Part shown: positions 17,574 to 25,513 of the stretch, one piece after another
How the letters are laid out: each line of letters opens with the position of its first letter
How positions within the stretch are numbered: position 1 is the first letter of the stretch
NCBI GenBank assembly: GCA_964616395.1
Contig: CAZTUT010000003.1
Span: 1-51,371 of the forward strand
Length of the DNA stretch: 51,371 bases
Reading direction: 5' to 3'
DNA from: JALHMQ01 sp964616395
Lineage (GTDB): Bacteria; Pseudomonadota; Gammaproteobacteria; Burkholderiales; Burkholderiaceae_F
Made by a program: the position numbers and the translations under genes
Notes under the pieces: generated by a model
What the model was told of the DNA's origin: nothing
Seen by the model: only the letters and a program-made list of their open reading frames with translations
Database searches by the model: none

Positions 17574-17602
17574 CTGGTGCAAGCGACCGGGCCGCGTACA
17601 AT
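17574..17602 (+). promoter_or_regulatory. Probable promoter of the riboswitch-receptor transcript
   Basis: TACAAT (17597-17602) is a good -10 element 7-8 bases before the riboswitch begins. The hexamer 17 bases upstream, CTGGTG (17574-17579), is a weak -35. The placement at the 5' edge of the riboswitch is the main support. Confidence 0.55.
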
Positions 17603-17609
17603 TCACGTC

Positions 17610-17740
17610 ACGCTAGGGGTCCCGGACAAATCCGCGCAGCGATGCGCGGTCCGATGCACGGTGGTCAGTCCACCGCGCGCCGGACGGGTGAGAAACAACC
17701 CTTTGAACCTGATCGAGTTAATACTTGCGCAGGGAAGCGT
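17610..17740 (+). ncRNA. TPP (thiamine pyrophosphate) riboswitch
   Basis: The region carries the thi-box features in order: a 5' P1 strand ACGCT, GGGGTCCC, a variable P3 arm, GGGTGAGAAACAACCC (where CTGAGA normally stands), TTGAACCTGATC, GAGTTAATACTTGCGCAGGGAAGC, and the closing P1 strand AGCGT at 17736-17740. The pyrophosphate- and pyrimidine-sensor arms are both recognisable. The canonical CTGAGA is altered to GTGAGA, a minor variation. It sits 100 bases upstream of a TonB-dependent receptor gene, implying repression of that receptor when cellular TPP is high. Confidence 0.93.
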
Positions 17741-17798
17741 CGGCCCGGAGAGCCTCGGGCGCGCCGTCGGATCATCGAGGTTGCGCCACCACCGTCCC

Positions 17799-17833
17799 GC
17801 TCCTGTGCCACGCCCCTGCCATCGCACTGGAGC
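17799..17833 (+). promoter_or_regulatory. Hairpin covering the receptor's Shine-Dalgarno site (riboswitch expression platform)
   Basis: GCTCCTGTG (17799-17807) can pair with CACTGGAGC (17825-17833): five plus three base pairs around one T-T mismatch. The second strand contains the GGAG that serves the ATG at 17841. Formation would hide the ribosome binding site, which fits a translational expression platform for the upstream TPP riboswitch. I did not identify the competing anti-sequester strand. Confidence 0.55.
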
Positions 17834-17840
17834 ATCGACG

Positions 17841-20096
17841 ATGGCTGACTGGTTGGACCTTCAATCCCGCTTTCGCTCCCACATTCATCCCCGCGTTGAG
17901 TTCCGCGCGCGGTCGCACGCGGGCTCGCCACGCAGCGCGCTTTCGCGCGTCGCCGCGGCCGTGCTGCTGGCACTTGGCGCCAGCCCGCTGGCGGCGCAGC
18001 AGACCGCGCTGCCGGCCGTCACGGTCTCGGGCCGCGCCGCGCCGCTCGATGAACCGGTGAGCTTCCCGGAGTTCGGCGGCCTGTCGGCGGGCGAACTGCC
18101 GGTGTCGATCACCTCGCTGCGCGCACGCGAGCTGCGCGACGAAGGCACCAGCAGCCTGTCGCAGGCGATCCGCCGCGATCCATCGGCCAGCGACGCCTAC
18201 AACACGGTTGGCTACGTGGAGTCGATCCAGATCCGCGGCTTCCTGCTCGACGGCCTGCTCAACTATCGCCGCAACGGTCTGCCGGTATCGGCGTTCACGC
18301 CGTTCTCGCTGGTCACCAAGCAGCAGGTCGATGTGCAGAAGGGCCTCAATGGCGTGGTCACCGGCAGCAGCAGTCCGGGCGGCACCGTCAACTTCATCAC
18401 CAAGCGGGCGACGATCGATGTCAGCGAAGCAGCGCTCGACATCGGCGAGCGCGGCACCTGGCTGGCCAGCGCCGACCTCGGGCGCCGCATCGGCGAGGAC
18501 TTTGGATTCCGGCTGAACGTGGCCGCCGGCCAGCGCCGTCCGCATGCGCGCGATGCGGAAGGGACGCAGACCGTGGTCGGTGGCGCGATCGACTGGCGCG
18601 GCCCGGCCGGCATCCGCGCGGAAGCCGAGTTCGAGGTGCACAACTCGCGCCAGATCAGCGTGCCGGGCTTCGGCCTGCTCGATCGCGATGGCGACGGCGT
18701 GGCCGAGACGCTGCCGGCGCCGGTCGATCCGCGCCTGAACCTGAATAATCAGCCGTGGTCGCAGCCGTTCGACAACCGCTCGCGCGTCGGTACCGCCAAG
18801 CTGTCGGTGCCGGTCGCCGCGCAGTGGACGGTGACCGTCTCGGGCCTGCTGCAGAAGACGCTGACCAACGACCGGCTTGCGTTCCCCGATGGCTGCAGCA
18901 GCGGTCCGAACTACGTGTACCCGGGCCTGTGCGGCAACGGTGAGGTCGACATCTACGACTACCGCAGCAGCAACGAGCGGCGCAGCACGCGCGTGCTCGA
19001 CGTGGCGCTCGACGGCCGCGTGACGCTGGGTGGCCTGACCCACCGGCTGCGGCTGGCGCCGCGCACCACCCGCTACAGCGAGCGGTTCGAGGACGCGCAG
19101 GCCTACAACTACGTGGGCACGATCAACGCGTTCGCACCGGTGCTGCTACCGGCCGATCCGAGCCTGACGTCGCTGAACACGCTGCGCGACCTGCGCATCG
19201 ACGACATGCAGCTTTCCGACACCATCGACCTGAGCGACCGCTGGCGGCTGTTCGCCGGCACGCGACTGGTGCGGGTGGAGGCCGCCAGCTGGCGCAGCGA
19301 CGGCGCGCGCGCGCTGCGCTTCACGCAGAACGCCGCCACGCCGTGGCTGGCGCTCGGCTACAGCTACGCGCCGGGCAACATGGTCTATGCGTCGATCAAC
19401 CGCGGCTTCGAGGTCGAGGCCGTGCCAAACCGGCCGTCGCTGTTCGTCAACGCCGGCCAGTTACTGCCGGCGGCGCGCAGCACGCAGGCCGAGGCCGGCT
19501 GGCGCGGCGCGTTCGGCACAGGAAAGACAGCCAGCGTGGCGCTGTTCGAGATCCGCCGCCCGCTGTCCGACGATCGCGCGGTGGCGCCCAATGCCAGCGG
19601 CGCGGCGCTGGAGCGCGTGGCCGAGGGCCGCGAGGCGAAACATCGCGGCATCGAGATGGAAGGATCGTGGCAGCTCTCGCGCGCCTGGCGCCTCAACGCG
19701 CAGGCGATGGTGCTCGATGCGGTGCTCGACCGCAGCCTCGATCCGCAGCTGGAAGGAAAGCGCGCCACCAATGTGCCCAAGGTCGCCGGCTCGCTGCAGG
19801 CCGACTGGCGGCCGGCCGCACTGCCCGGCCTGCTGATCGGCAACCGGCTGTTCTACTCGGGCGAACGCGCGATCACGCGCGACAACAGCGCGATGCTGCC
19901 GTCGTGGTGGCAGTGGGACGCGTGGGCCACGCTGCCGCTGCGGGTCGGCGGCATCGACACGCAGTGGCGCGCCGGCGTGGAGAACGTGACAGATCGCCGG
20001 TACTGGCGCGAGGCCCCGACCCAGTACTGGGGCGGCACCTATCTGTTCCCGGCACAGCCGCGCACGTTCCGGCTCGGCGTCAGCGTGATGCTGTAG
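17841..20096 (+). CDS. TonB-dependent receptor under TPP riboswitch control (probable thiamine or thiamine-precursor receptor)
   Basis: 751-residue outer-membrane receptor. The basic N-terminus is long, with a hydrophobic signal core at about residues 37-52 (VAAAVLLALGASPLAA). A plug domain includes VESIQIRGFLLDGLLNYRRN, QQVDVQKGLNGVVTGSSSPG and GTVNFITKR. The barrel ends in the expected aromatic/hydrophobic strand FRLGVSVML. Layout resembles the FhuA/FpvA class usually labelled siderophore receptor, but the TPP riboswitch directly upstream argues for thiamine or a related vitamin. The ATG at 17841 has GGAG 8 bases upstream. The signal peptide would be cleaner from a later start, so the exact start is slightly uncertain. 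It ends about 100 bases before a convergent gene. Confidence 0.92.
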   Translation: MADWLDLQSRFRSHIHPRVEFRARSHAGSPRSALSRVAAAVLLALGASPLAAQQTALPAVTVSGRAAPLDEPVSFPEFGGLSAGELPVSITSLRARELRDEGTSSLSQAIRRDPSASDAYNTVGYVESIQIRGFLLDGLLNYRRNGLPVSAFTPFSLVTKQQVDVQKGLNGVVTGSSSPGGTVNFITKRATIDVSEAALDIGERGTWLASADLGRRIGEDFGFRLNVAAGQRRPHARDAEGTQTVVGGAIDWRGPAGIRAEAEFEVHNSRQISVPGFGLLDRDGDGVAETLPAPVDPRLNLNNQPWSQPFDNRSRVGTAKLSVPVAAQWTVTVSGLLQKTLTNDRLAFPDGCSSGPNYVYPGLCGNGEVDIYDYRSSNERRSTRVLDVALDGRVTLGGLTHRLRLAPRTTRYSERFEDAQAYNYVGTINAFAPVLLPADPSLTSLNTLRDLRIDDMQLSDTIDLSDRWRLFAGTRLVRVEAASWRSDGARALRFTQNAATPWLALGYSYAPGNMVYASINRGFEVEAVPNRPSLFVNAGQLLPAARSTQAEAGWRGAFGTGKTASVALFEIRRPLSDDRAVAPNASGAALERVAEGREAKHRGIEMEGSWQLSRAWRLNAQAMVLDAVLDRSLDPQLEGKRATNVPKVAGSLQADWRPAALPGLLIGNRLFYSGERAITRDNSAMLPSWWQWDAWATLPLRVGGIDTQWRAGVENVTDRRYWREAPTQYWGGTYLFPAQPRTFRLGVSVML

Positions 20097-20114
20097 GTCT
20101 GCGACCGCATTGAA

Positions 20115-20142
20115 CCCGCGTTGCACGCGCATCGCACGCGGG
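20115..20142. terminator. Inverted repeat between convergent genes
   Basis: CCCGCGT (20115-20121) and ACGCGGG (20136-20142) form a 7-bp stem with a 14-base loop, between the ends of the plus-strand receptor gene and the minus-strand dioxygenase gene. No T-tract on either side, so intrinsic termination is unproven. Confidence 0.35.
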
Positions 20143-20200
20143 GATTGACCGGAGGGCGATCGCCGGGCTCGGCGAGTTCAGACGCGCATCGGACGCGAGC

Positions 20201-21145
20201 TCAGGCGCTGGGGCCGGTGTACGGGCGCTGACGGATCCACTTGGTGGCGATCCACTTCTCGCCGGCGCTCACCGGGCTGCCGCCGTGCAGCGAGCGGCGG
20301 TCGAGCTGACCTTCCTCGGTCGCGTAGGCGAAATACAGCGCATTGCCCTTGCGCGGCAGCACGTCGAGGCCAAGATCCGGAAACACGGTGGAGCCGCCGG
20401 CAGGCACATCGTTCAGGTACATGATCAGCGTGGCCATGCGCTGGCCACCCATCGCCAGCATCTTGTCGTTGCCCTCGTGCGCTGGATCGAAGTAGTCGAA
20501 ATGCGGCTTGTATTCGGTGCCGGGTGTGTAGTGCAGCACCTGGATCGGTTCGCCATGTTCGACCGGGCTGCCGACGAGTTCGCTGATGCGGCGCTCGATC
20601 CGCCGCACCAGATCGGTCTCGCCGCGCTGGAAGTGGGTGCCGCTGCTGGTGCGGTCCGGATGCACGTCGTAGGCGCCAGTCTGCGCGTTGACGACCGTGG
20701 AGCGCTCCAGCTTCACGCTGGCCTGGCGCACCAGTTCGTCGCACTCGTCGTGCGACAGCAGGTCGCCGAACAGCACCACGCGCGGCGCGTTGAGCGCGAA
20801 CAGCATGTGCACGCGGCGGTCCGCGGTCTCGATCGCGTTGCCGGCAGCGGCGATGATCTCGGAGGCGCTGGCCTCGGCACGCGGCGTGCCATCGGCGGGT
20901 TCGGCAGCCAGAACAGGCGTCGACGCAGCGGCAACCTGCTCGGCAGGTACGTTGGCGGGCACGCTGGCAGAAGCGCGGCGCTGCGAAGCCTCGCGTGCCA
21001 GCGCCAGCTCCACCGCCTGGCGCGCGAACTTTGGCTGGTAGCCGGCGGCGCGCAATGCCTGCACCAGCGCGTCGCGGTCGACGCCGCGGCCCATGTTGTC
21101 GGTCAACCAGCGTTTCAGGTCGGGTGCCAGGGAGTCGTACTGCAT
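20201..21145 (-). CDS. Prolyl 4-hydroxylase-like Fe(II)/2-oxoglutarate dioxygenase
   Basis: 314 residues. The C-terminal 190 form a 2OG-Fe(II) oxygenase domain of the prolyl 4-hydroxylase alpha-subunit family, with iron ligands H215 and D217 (KPHFDYFDP) and H287 (LHGGSP), and the 2-oxoglutarate-binding K297 (AGEKW). YLNDVPAGGSTVFPDLGL is also typical. The N-terminal 95 residues are a small helical segment and an Ala/Pro/Glu-rich linker, without a signal peptide, so it should be cytosolic. The ATG at 21145 is chosen because family-like sequence starts there. It is transcribed divergently from a large Pro/Gly-rich secreted protein across a 245-base gap; a substrate relation is only a guess. Confidence 0.9.
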   Translation of the reverse strand: MQYDSLAPDLKRWLTDNMGRGVDRDALVQALRAAGYQPKFARQAVELALAREASQRRASASVPANVPAEQVAAASTPVLAAEPADGTPRAEASASEIIAAAGNAIETADRRVHMLFALNAPRVVLFGDLLSHDECDELVRQASVKLERSTVVNAQTGAYDVHPDRTSSGTHFQRGETDLVRRIERRISELVGSPVEHGEPIQVLHYTPGTEYKPHFDYFDPAHEGNDKMLAMGGQRMATLIMYLNDVPAGGSTVFPDLGLDVLPRKGNALYFAYATEEGQLDRRSLHGGSPVSAGEKWIATKWIRQRPYTGPSA

Positions 21146-21390
21146 CGGCGAAGTCCTCTCGGCCAATGGGGTCCGGAATCGGGTTCCAGGAATCACGCGC
21201 ATCGCTGCGCCGCCACGAGGATAACGGGATCGGGCTACCGCTACACCAAGGTTCAATGGCGGATCGGCGCGATCGGCCCGAGACTCGGCGGACCTTCGCC
21301 CGGTCCGGGCGCGGGCGCGTGACGTCGCGCTGCCTGCCACTTGGGCAACCCGCGCGATGCACGACGCACATGACCGTCTCTGGAGCCACC

Positions 21391-23700
21391 ATGACCCCTG
21401 CGCTCGCCGCGCTGTTCCGCCCCCTTCGTCTCGCCATGCTGCTGCTGCTTGCGGCCACCGCCAGCGCCGCGCATGCCGTCAGCTGGCCGCAGGAGATCGA
21501 TGCGGCCGAAGGCACGATCGTCGTCTACCAGCCGCAGCCGGAGACGCTGAAGGGCAACGTGCTGACCGGCCGGGCGGCAATGGCGCTACAGGTGAAAAAT
21601 CGCAAGGACCCGATCTTTGGTGCGTTCTGGTTCACCGCCCGCGTCGATACCGACCGCGCCGCCGGCACTGCGCGCGTGCGCGACCTCAAGGTCACGCAGG
21701 TGCGCTGGCCCGACTCCAAGGATGCCGACGAGCAGCGCTTCACCAAGGCGGTCGAAGCAGCGATGCCCACGGCCGGCTTCGACATCTCGCTGGCGCGCCT
21801 GACCGCCAGCCTGGCCACCGCCGAGCGCGAGCAGCAGAGCGTCGAGGCGCTGAAGAACGATCCGCCGAAGATGGTGTTCAGCAACGCGCTCGCCGTGCTG
21901 CTCACCTTTGACGGCGCACCGCGCTTTGCCGCGGTGGAGAACAGCCGCTTCGAGCGCGCGCTGAATACGCCCTTCCTGGTGGTGCGCGACAAGGACGGCA
22001 AGAAGGCGTGGCTGAGCAGCGGCTCGCTGTGGTACGAGGCGGCCGATGCGCTCGGCCCGTGGACGCCAACGCAGTCGCCACCGGCCGACCTGGTCAAGAT
22101 GCTGCCGCCGGCCGACGCGTCGTCGCCCGCGCCCAAGACGCCGCCGCGCATCGTCGTGGCCACCGAGCCGACCGAACTGATCGTCAGCGACGGCGCGCCG
22201 CGCTGGAAGAGCCTGCCCGGCGGCAAGCTGCTCTATGTGGAGAACACCGAGACCGCGTGGGTGCGCGAACTGGCCACTGGCTCGATGTACGTGCTGCTGT
22301 CGGGTCGCTGGTTCCGCGCCAAGGCCGAGGCGGGACCCTGGACCTTCGTGCGCGCCGACCAGTTGCCGGCGGCCTTCAAGGAAATCCCGGCCGGCTCGGA
22401 CATCGGCGGCGTACGAGTCTCGGTCGCCGGCACCCCCGAGGCCGAGGAAGCAATCCTCGATGCGCAGATTCCGCAGACCGCGGCGATCAAGCGCAGCGAA
22501 GCGAAGCTCGACGTGCACTACGACGGCACGCCACGCTTCGAGCCGATCAGCGGCACCAGCGTGTCGTACGCGGTCAACACCGGCAGCCAGGTGCTGAAGA
22601 TCGCCGAGCGCTACTACGCGGTGGACAACGGCGTGTGGTTCACCGCTGCCGCGCCCACCGGCCCGTGGGCGGTGGCCGACAGCATCCCGCAGGACGAGAT
22701 CAAGAAGATCCCGCCCAGCTCGCCGGTGCACAACACCACCTACGTGACGATCTACGACTCGACCCCCGAGGTCGTCTATGTTGGCTACACGCCCGGTTAC
22801 ATGTGGTCGTTCCCGTATTACGGCGTACCGGTCTATGGCTCCGGCTGGTACTACCCGCCCTACGGCGGCCCGTTCTATTACCCGCGGCCGCCGACCTGGG
22901 GCTTCAACATCGGCTACAACCCGTGGACCGGCTGGACCTTCGGTCTGAGCTGGAGCGTGGGCTTCATGAACGTGGGCGTCAGCTGGGGGGGCGGCTGGGG
23001 CGGCGGCTACCGGCCGGGCGGCTGCTGCGGCGGCTGGTACGGCGGCGGCTGGAACCGTCCGCCGGTGATCATCAATACCGGCAACATCAACATCGGCAAC
23101 AGCGTGAACATCGGTAACCGGACCAACATCGGCAACAAGATCGGCAAGGACAACAAGATCAACCTGTCACAGAGCAATCACAACATCTATCAGCGGCCGG
23201 AGGCGCGCAACCGGATGGCCGAGCCGGCGCTGGTCAAGAAGGACATGACCCAGGCCCGCGCATCGCGCGACAAGCAGAACAACGTATTTGCCGACAAGAA
23301 CGGCAACGTGGCGCGCCGCAATGGCGATCAGTGGGAAGTGCGCGACAACGGCAAGTGGTCACCTGAGTCCGGCGGCAAGGACAACCGCCCGGCGGCCGCG
23401 GCGCGACCGGCCGAGCAGCGGCCGGCGTTGCCCAAGGCCGATGACCGGCCGGCTGTGGCGAAGGCCGAGAGCCGACCGGAGTTGCCCAAGGCAGACAGCC
23501 GGCCCACGCCAGCAGCCGCTACGGCGCGACCCGCGCCAGCAGCGCCCGCAGCCCGCCCGGCCGCTGCGCCGGCGCGTATTGATCGTGGCGATCTGGATCG
23601 CGCCAACAGCGCGCGCCAGACCGCGCAGACACGCGAGCGCGCGGCTGCACCGCGTCCCGCCGCGGGCGCGGCGCGTGGCGGCGGCGGTCTGCATCGCTGA
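21391..23700 (+). CDS. Large secreted repeat protein, Tyr/Gly-rich, function unknown
   Basis: 769 residues. A signal peptide (LAMLLLLAATASAAHA) is followed by a mixed domain (30-170) and three copies of a 65-70-residue module at about 174-240, 267-335 and 378-442, sharing DGxPRF/W near the start, G-x-W-[YF]-x-A and GPW near the middle, and a lysine-ILPP-like end. Then comes a Tyr/Trp/Gly/Pro-rich stretch (about 452-556), a run of NIGN units of period six (562-591), and a tail with six nonapeptides beginning RP (677-730). ATG at 21391 has TGGAG at 5 bases; an ATG at 21370 is also in frame. I recognise the general type (exported proteins sometimes labelled carbohydrate-binding) but cannot assign a function. 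An outer-surface or matrix role is an inference from composition. Confidence 0.85.
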   Translation: MTPALAALFRPLRLAMLLLLAATASAAHAVSWPQEIDAAEGTIVVYQPQPETLKGNVLTGRAAMALQVKNRKDPIFGAFWFTARVDTDRAAGTARVRDLKVTQVRWPDSKDADEQRFTKAVEAAMPTAGFDISLARLTASLATAEREQQSVEALKNDPPKMVFSNALAVLLTFDGAPRFAAVENSRFERALNTPFLVVRDKDGKKAWLSSGSLWYEAADALGPWTPTQSPPADLVKMLPPADASSPAPKTPPRIVVATEPTELIVSDGAPRWKSLPGGKLLYVENTETAWVRELATGSMYVLLSGRWFRAKAEAGPWTFVRADQLPAAFKEIPAGSDIGGVRVSVAGTPEAEEAILDAQIPQTAAIKRSEAKLDVHYDGTPRFEPISGTSVSYAVNTGSQVLKIAERYYAVDNGVWFTAAAPTGPWAVADSIPQDEIKKIPPSSPVHNTTYVTIYDSTPEVVYVGYTPGYMWSFPYYGVPVYGSGWYYPPYGGPFYYPRPPTWGFNIGYNPWTGWTFGLSWSVGFMNVGVSWGGGWGGGYRPGGCCGGWYGGGWNRPPVIINTGNINIGNSVNIGNRTNIGNKIGKDNKINLSQSNHNIYQRPEARNRMAEPALVKKDMTQARASRDKQNNVFADKNGNVARRNGDQWEVRDNGKWSPESGGKDNRPAAAARPAEQRPALPKADDRPAVAKAESRPELPKADSRPTPAAATARPAPAAPAARPAAAPARIDRGDLDRANSARQTAQTRERAAAPRPAAGAARGGGGLHR

Positions 23701-23730
23701 TCCGGCAGGCGGTGGGGCGTCTGGCGGCGC

Positions 23731-23755
23731 CCTGCGGTCCGCGTCAAACCGCAGG
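23731..23755 (+). terminator. Hairpin after the repeat-protein gene
   Basis: CCTGCGGT (23731-23738) and ACCGCAGG (23748-23755) form a perfect 8-bp stem with a 9-base loop, 30 bases after the stop codon. It is followed by CGTGTTT, only a weak T-tract. Confidence 0.5.
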
Positions 23756-24104
23756 CGTGTTTCCACAGTCCAGACCGCGCAAGCCGGGAGAGTCAGCTCG
23801 GCCGCTTGCAGCGAACCATTCAGCAGCGCCGCCGGGGCGCTGAGTGACCTGCGCGTTACCCGTCGTGATACGCACCGCACGCAAGGCGGCGCGCCTCGCA
23901 GTCCCGCCGGTGTGACAGGTGACGGATCATTCTTCAGCGGCGTTTCATTGATCCATCCGCCGCGGCGCTCAGCGTCCGGACAAGTTGTCAACGCAGTCGG
24001 TAACGGCAAGCTCACGTGTCGGAACAATCACGCTTGCACTTCCGCCGACAACTCCCGGCGCGGCAAGCGCGCGGGAGGAAATCCCCACGCGCGCTCACTC
24101 CTTG
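23756..24104. other. Intergenic region without a recognised gene
   Basis: Open frames here show no ribosome binding site or family resemblance on either strand. Apart from the hairpin at its left end I see no structure worth naming. It separates the repeat protein from the small-gene cluster and begins the less densely coded part of the window. Confidence 0.5.
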
Positions 24105-24251
24105 CTAAGCACGGCGCGCCTGAATCACATTCACCAGAAAAACGATGATCGCGACGACCAACAGCACGTGGATAAAGCCGCCCATCGTGTACGAGGTGAC
24201 AAGGCTCAGAAGCCAAAGTGCGATCAACACTGTTGCAATGATCCACAGCAT
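24105..24251 (-). CDS. Small lmo0937-type membrane peptide (48 aa)
   Basis: A 48-residue frame starts with MLWIIATVLIALWLLSL and has two hydrophobic segments separated by VTSYTMGGFIH, ending VIQARRA. This is the pattern of the tiny lmo0937-family membrane proteins common in soil and aquatic bacteria, whose function is unknown. AAGGAG lies 7 bases before the ATG, a strong ribosome binding site that supports it as a real gene. A 9-bp hairpin lies 36 bases upstream in its leader. Confidence 0.82.
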   Translation of the reverse strand: MLWIIATVLIALWLLSLVTSYTMGGFIHVLLVVAIIVFLVNVIQARRA

Positions 24252-24287
24252 GGTGCAACTCCTTATCAGATCAAACTGACGCTACGA

Positions 24288-24312
24288 AAGCCGGGATGTT
24301 CCTTCCCGGCTT
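24288..24312 (-). other. Nine-bp hairpin in the leader of the small membrane peptide gene
   Basis: AAGCCGGGA (24288-24296) and TCCCGGCTT (24304-24312) are perfect complements around a 7-base loop. Read on the minus strand the stem is followed by TTTC, so it could be a weak terminator for transcription arriving from the right or an attenuator or stabiliser in the 5' leader of the 48-residue gene. Confidence 0.5.
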
Positions 24313-24643
24313 GCATTGAAATGTAGGCGCGCTGTCGAATCAGGTCTGTGCGCAAGCGAACACTCGGCACACATCGACGCGGGGACAGTCATGCGGTGGC
24401 CACTGGCAGGCGATGGAACTCTCGATCGGACCACGCGCTGACGAAGGTCAGTCCAGCCGTAAAGGGTCCGGCGAACGGGATCACGTCGCTCGGCTCGACG
24501 CTCGCGCCACCACATAACCGCTGCATGGGATGGTGCTTCGTGCGGCGCCGAACAGACCCGTTGCCGCGGGGCGACTAAGTTGCGTATCAGGTTGAGATAG
24601 CGGCCCGAACCCGGGCTGCGTCACAGCAGGTTACGGAAAGCCC
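24313..24643. other. Intergenic region without a recognised gene
   Basis: No frame on either strand in this stretch has both a credible ribosome binding site and family-like sequence. It presumably contains the promoter of the minus-strand 48-residue gene and perhaps that of the plus-strand frame at 24644; I could not identify promoter hexamers with confidence. Confidence 0.45.
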
Positions 24644-25210
24644 ATGCGCCTGTTCGCCATCGATCACAGCCCCACACTCAATCGCATTGACTTCAACGTC
24701 GACGGCACGGCAGTGCTGCTGGCCGCAGCTCTCGTGTCCACGACTGCGCGTCAAGATGAGCTGGCAGCCATGGCCCTGATACTGACCGGGCTGGGCAGCT
24801 GGATCACGAAGCGCAAGCACTGGCGCACGTGTCACCACCCTAGCGACCAGGCGCCCGACGACGGCGTAACGAGCGCGCTAAAGGACCACGTCGTTCGCAC
24901 AACGCATTCGTGCCCGCCGAGGATTGCAAATGGTTCTACGGAAGCGCCGTCCGCTGCCAGTGCCGGACAAGGCGGCACTGCCTTGCCGATGCACTTCGCT
25001 GGCCACAAAGCCATGCCGTGCGACGACTCGCTCGAGCTCGACGCGAGGATCGAGGCCAACCCGGTAGCCGAGTGGCAGGTCGTCGAGAACCGCACCCAAA
25101 TCATCGCGCCGATCAGCGAGCAGGACTCATCGACCCGACGTCTGCTCGTGGACGTCCTGAGCGACGAGCAGGAGCACGCCGCAAAGCTGAAGGACTCGCT
25201 CGCCGACTGA
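24644..25210 (+). pseudogene. Open frame ending in a ferritin-like fragment (possible remnant)
   Basis: 188-residue frame with GGAAAG 6 bases before its ATG. The last 60 residues (about 129-188) resemble the C-terminal helix pair of bacterioferritin/ferritin-like proteins, notably STRRLLVDVLSDEQEHAAKL, which keeps the E-x-x-H pair of the metal site. The earlier part contains no matching first helices and looks unrelated, with an abrupt composition change near residue 65. Either it is a decayed ferritin-like gene fused by frameshift to unrelated sequence, or the resemblance is by chance. I found no complementary N-terminal fragment in other frames. Function should not be assumed. Confidence 0.35.
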
Positions 25211-25276
25211 TGCGACTGGCCCTCGTTCACGCGGCACGCGGGTTCGAGGATTTTTCACTCACGTAAGGGAAATCAA

Positions 25277-25513
25277 ATGAACTGGGACCGTATTGAAGGT
25301 AACTGGAAGCAAGTCACCGGCAGGGCCAAGGAACAATGGGGCAAGCTGACCGACGACGACCTTGACGTCATCGCCGGGCGCCGCGACCAGTTGGCAGGCA
25401 AGATCCAGGAGCGCTACGGCGTGGCCAAGGACGAGGCCGAAAAGCAGTTGGCGGCGTGGGAGCGTTCCGCGACCGACGCATGGTTCACGGTCGAAAAGAA
25501 GAAGCTCAACTGA
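25277..25513 (+). CDS. CsbD-family stress protein
   Basis: 78 residues beginning MNWDRIEGNWKQVTGRAKEQ, with the CsbD signature (WGKLTDDDLDVIAGRRDQL, GKIQERYGVAKDEAEKQL). CsbD proteins are small, soluble, induced by general stress, and of unknown mechanism. AAGGGAA lies 6-7 bases before the ATG. It sits among other small stress-type genes (DUF3309, BON, lmo0937-like). Confidence 0.93.
   Translation: MNWDRIEGNWKQVTGRAKEQWGKLTDDDLDVIAGRRDQLAGKIQERYGVAKDEAEKQLAAWERSATDAWFTVEKKKLN

Noticed and set aside
17772..19043. A long minus-strand frame opposite the receptor gene
   Set aside because: The plus strand codes a clear TonB-dependent receptor; the minus frame has no family features.
25255..25266. 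TCACTCACGTAA upstream of CsbD as a third copy of the TCAC-N4-GTGA site
   Set aside because: One half-site is imperfect and it lies against the ribosome binding site, so it was not counted.
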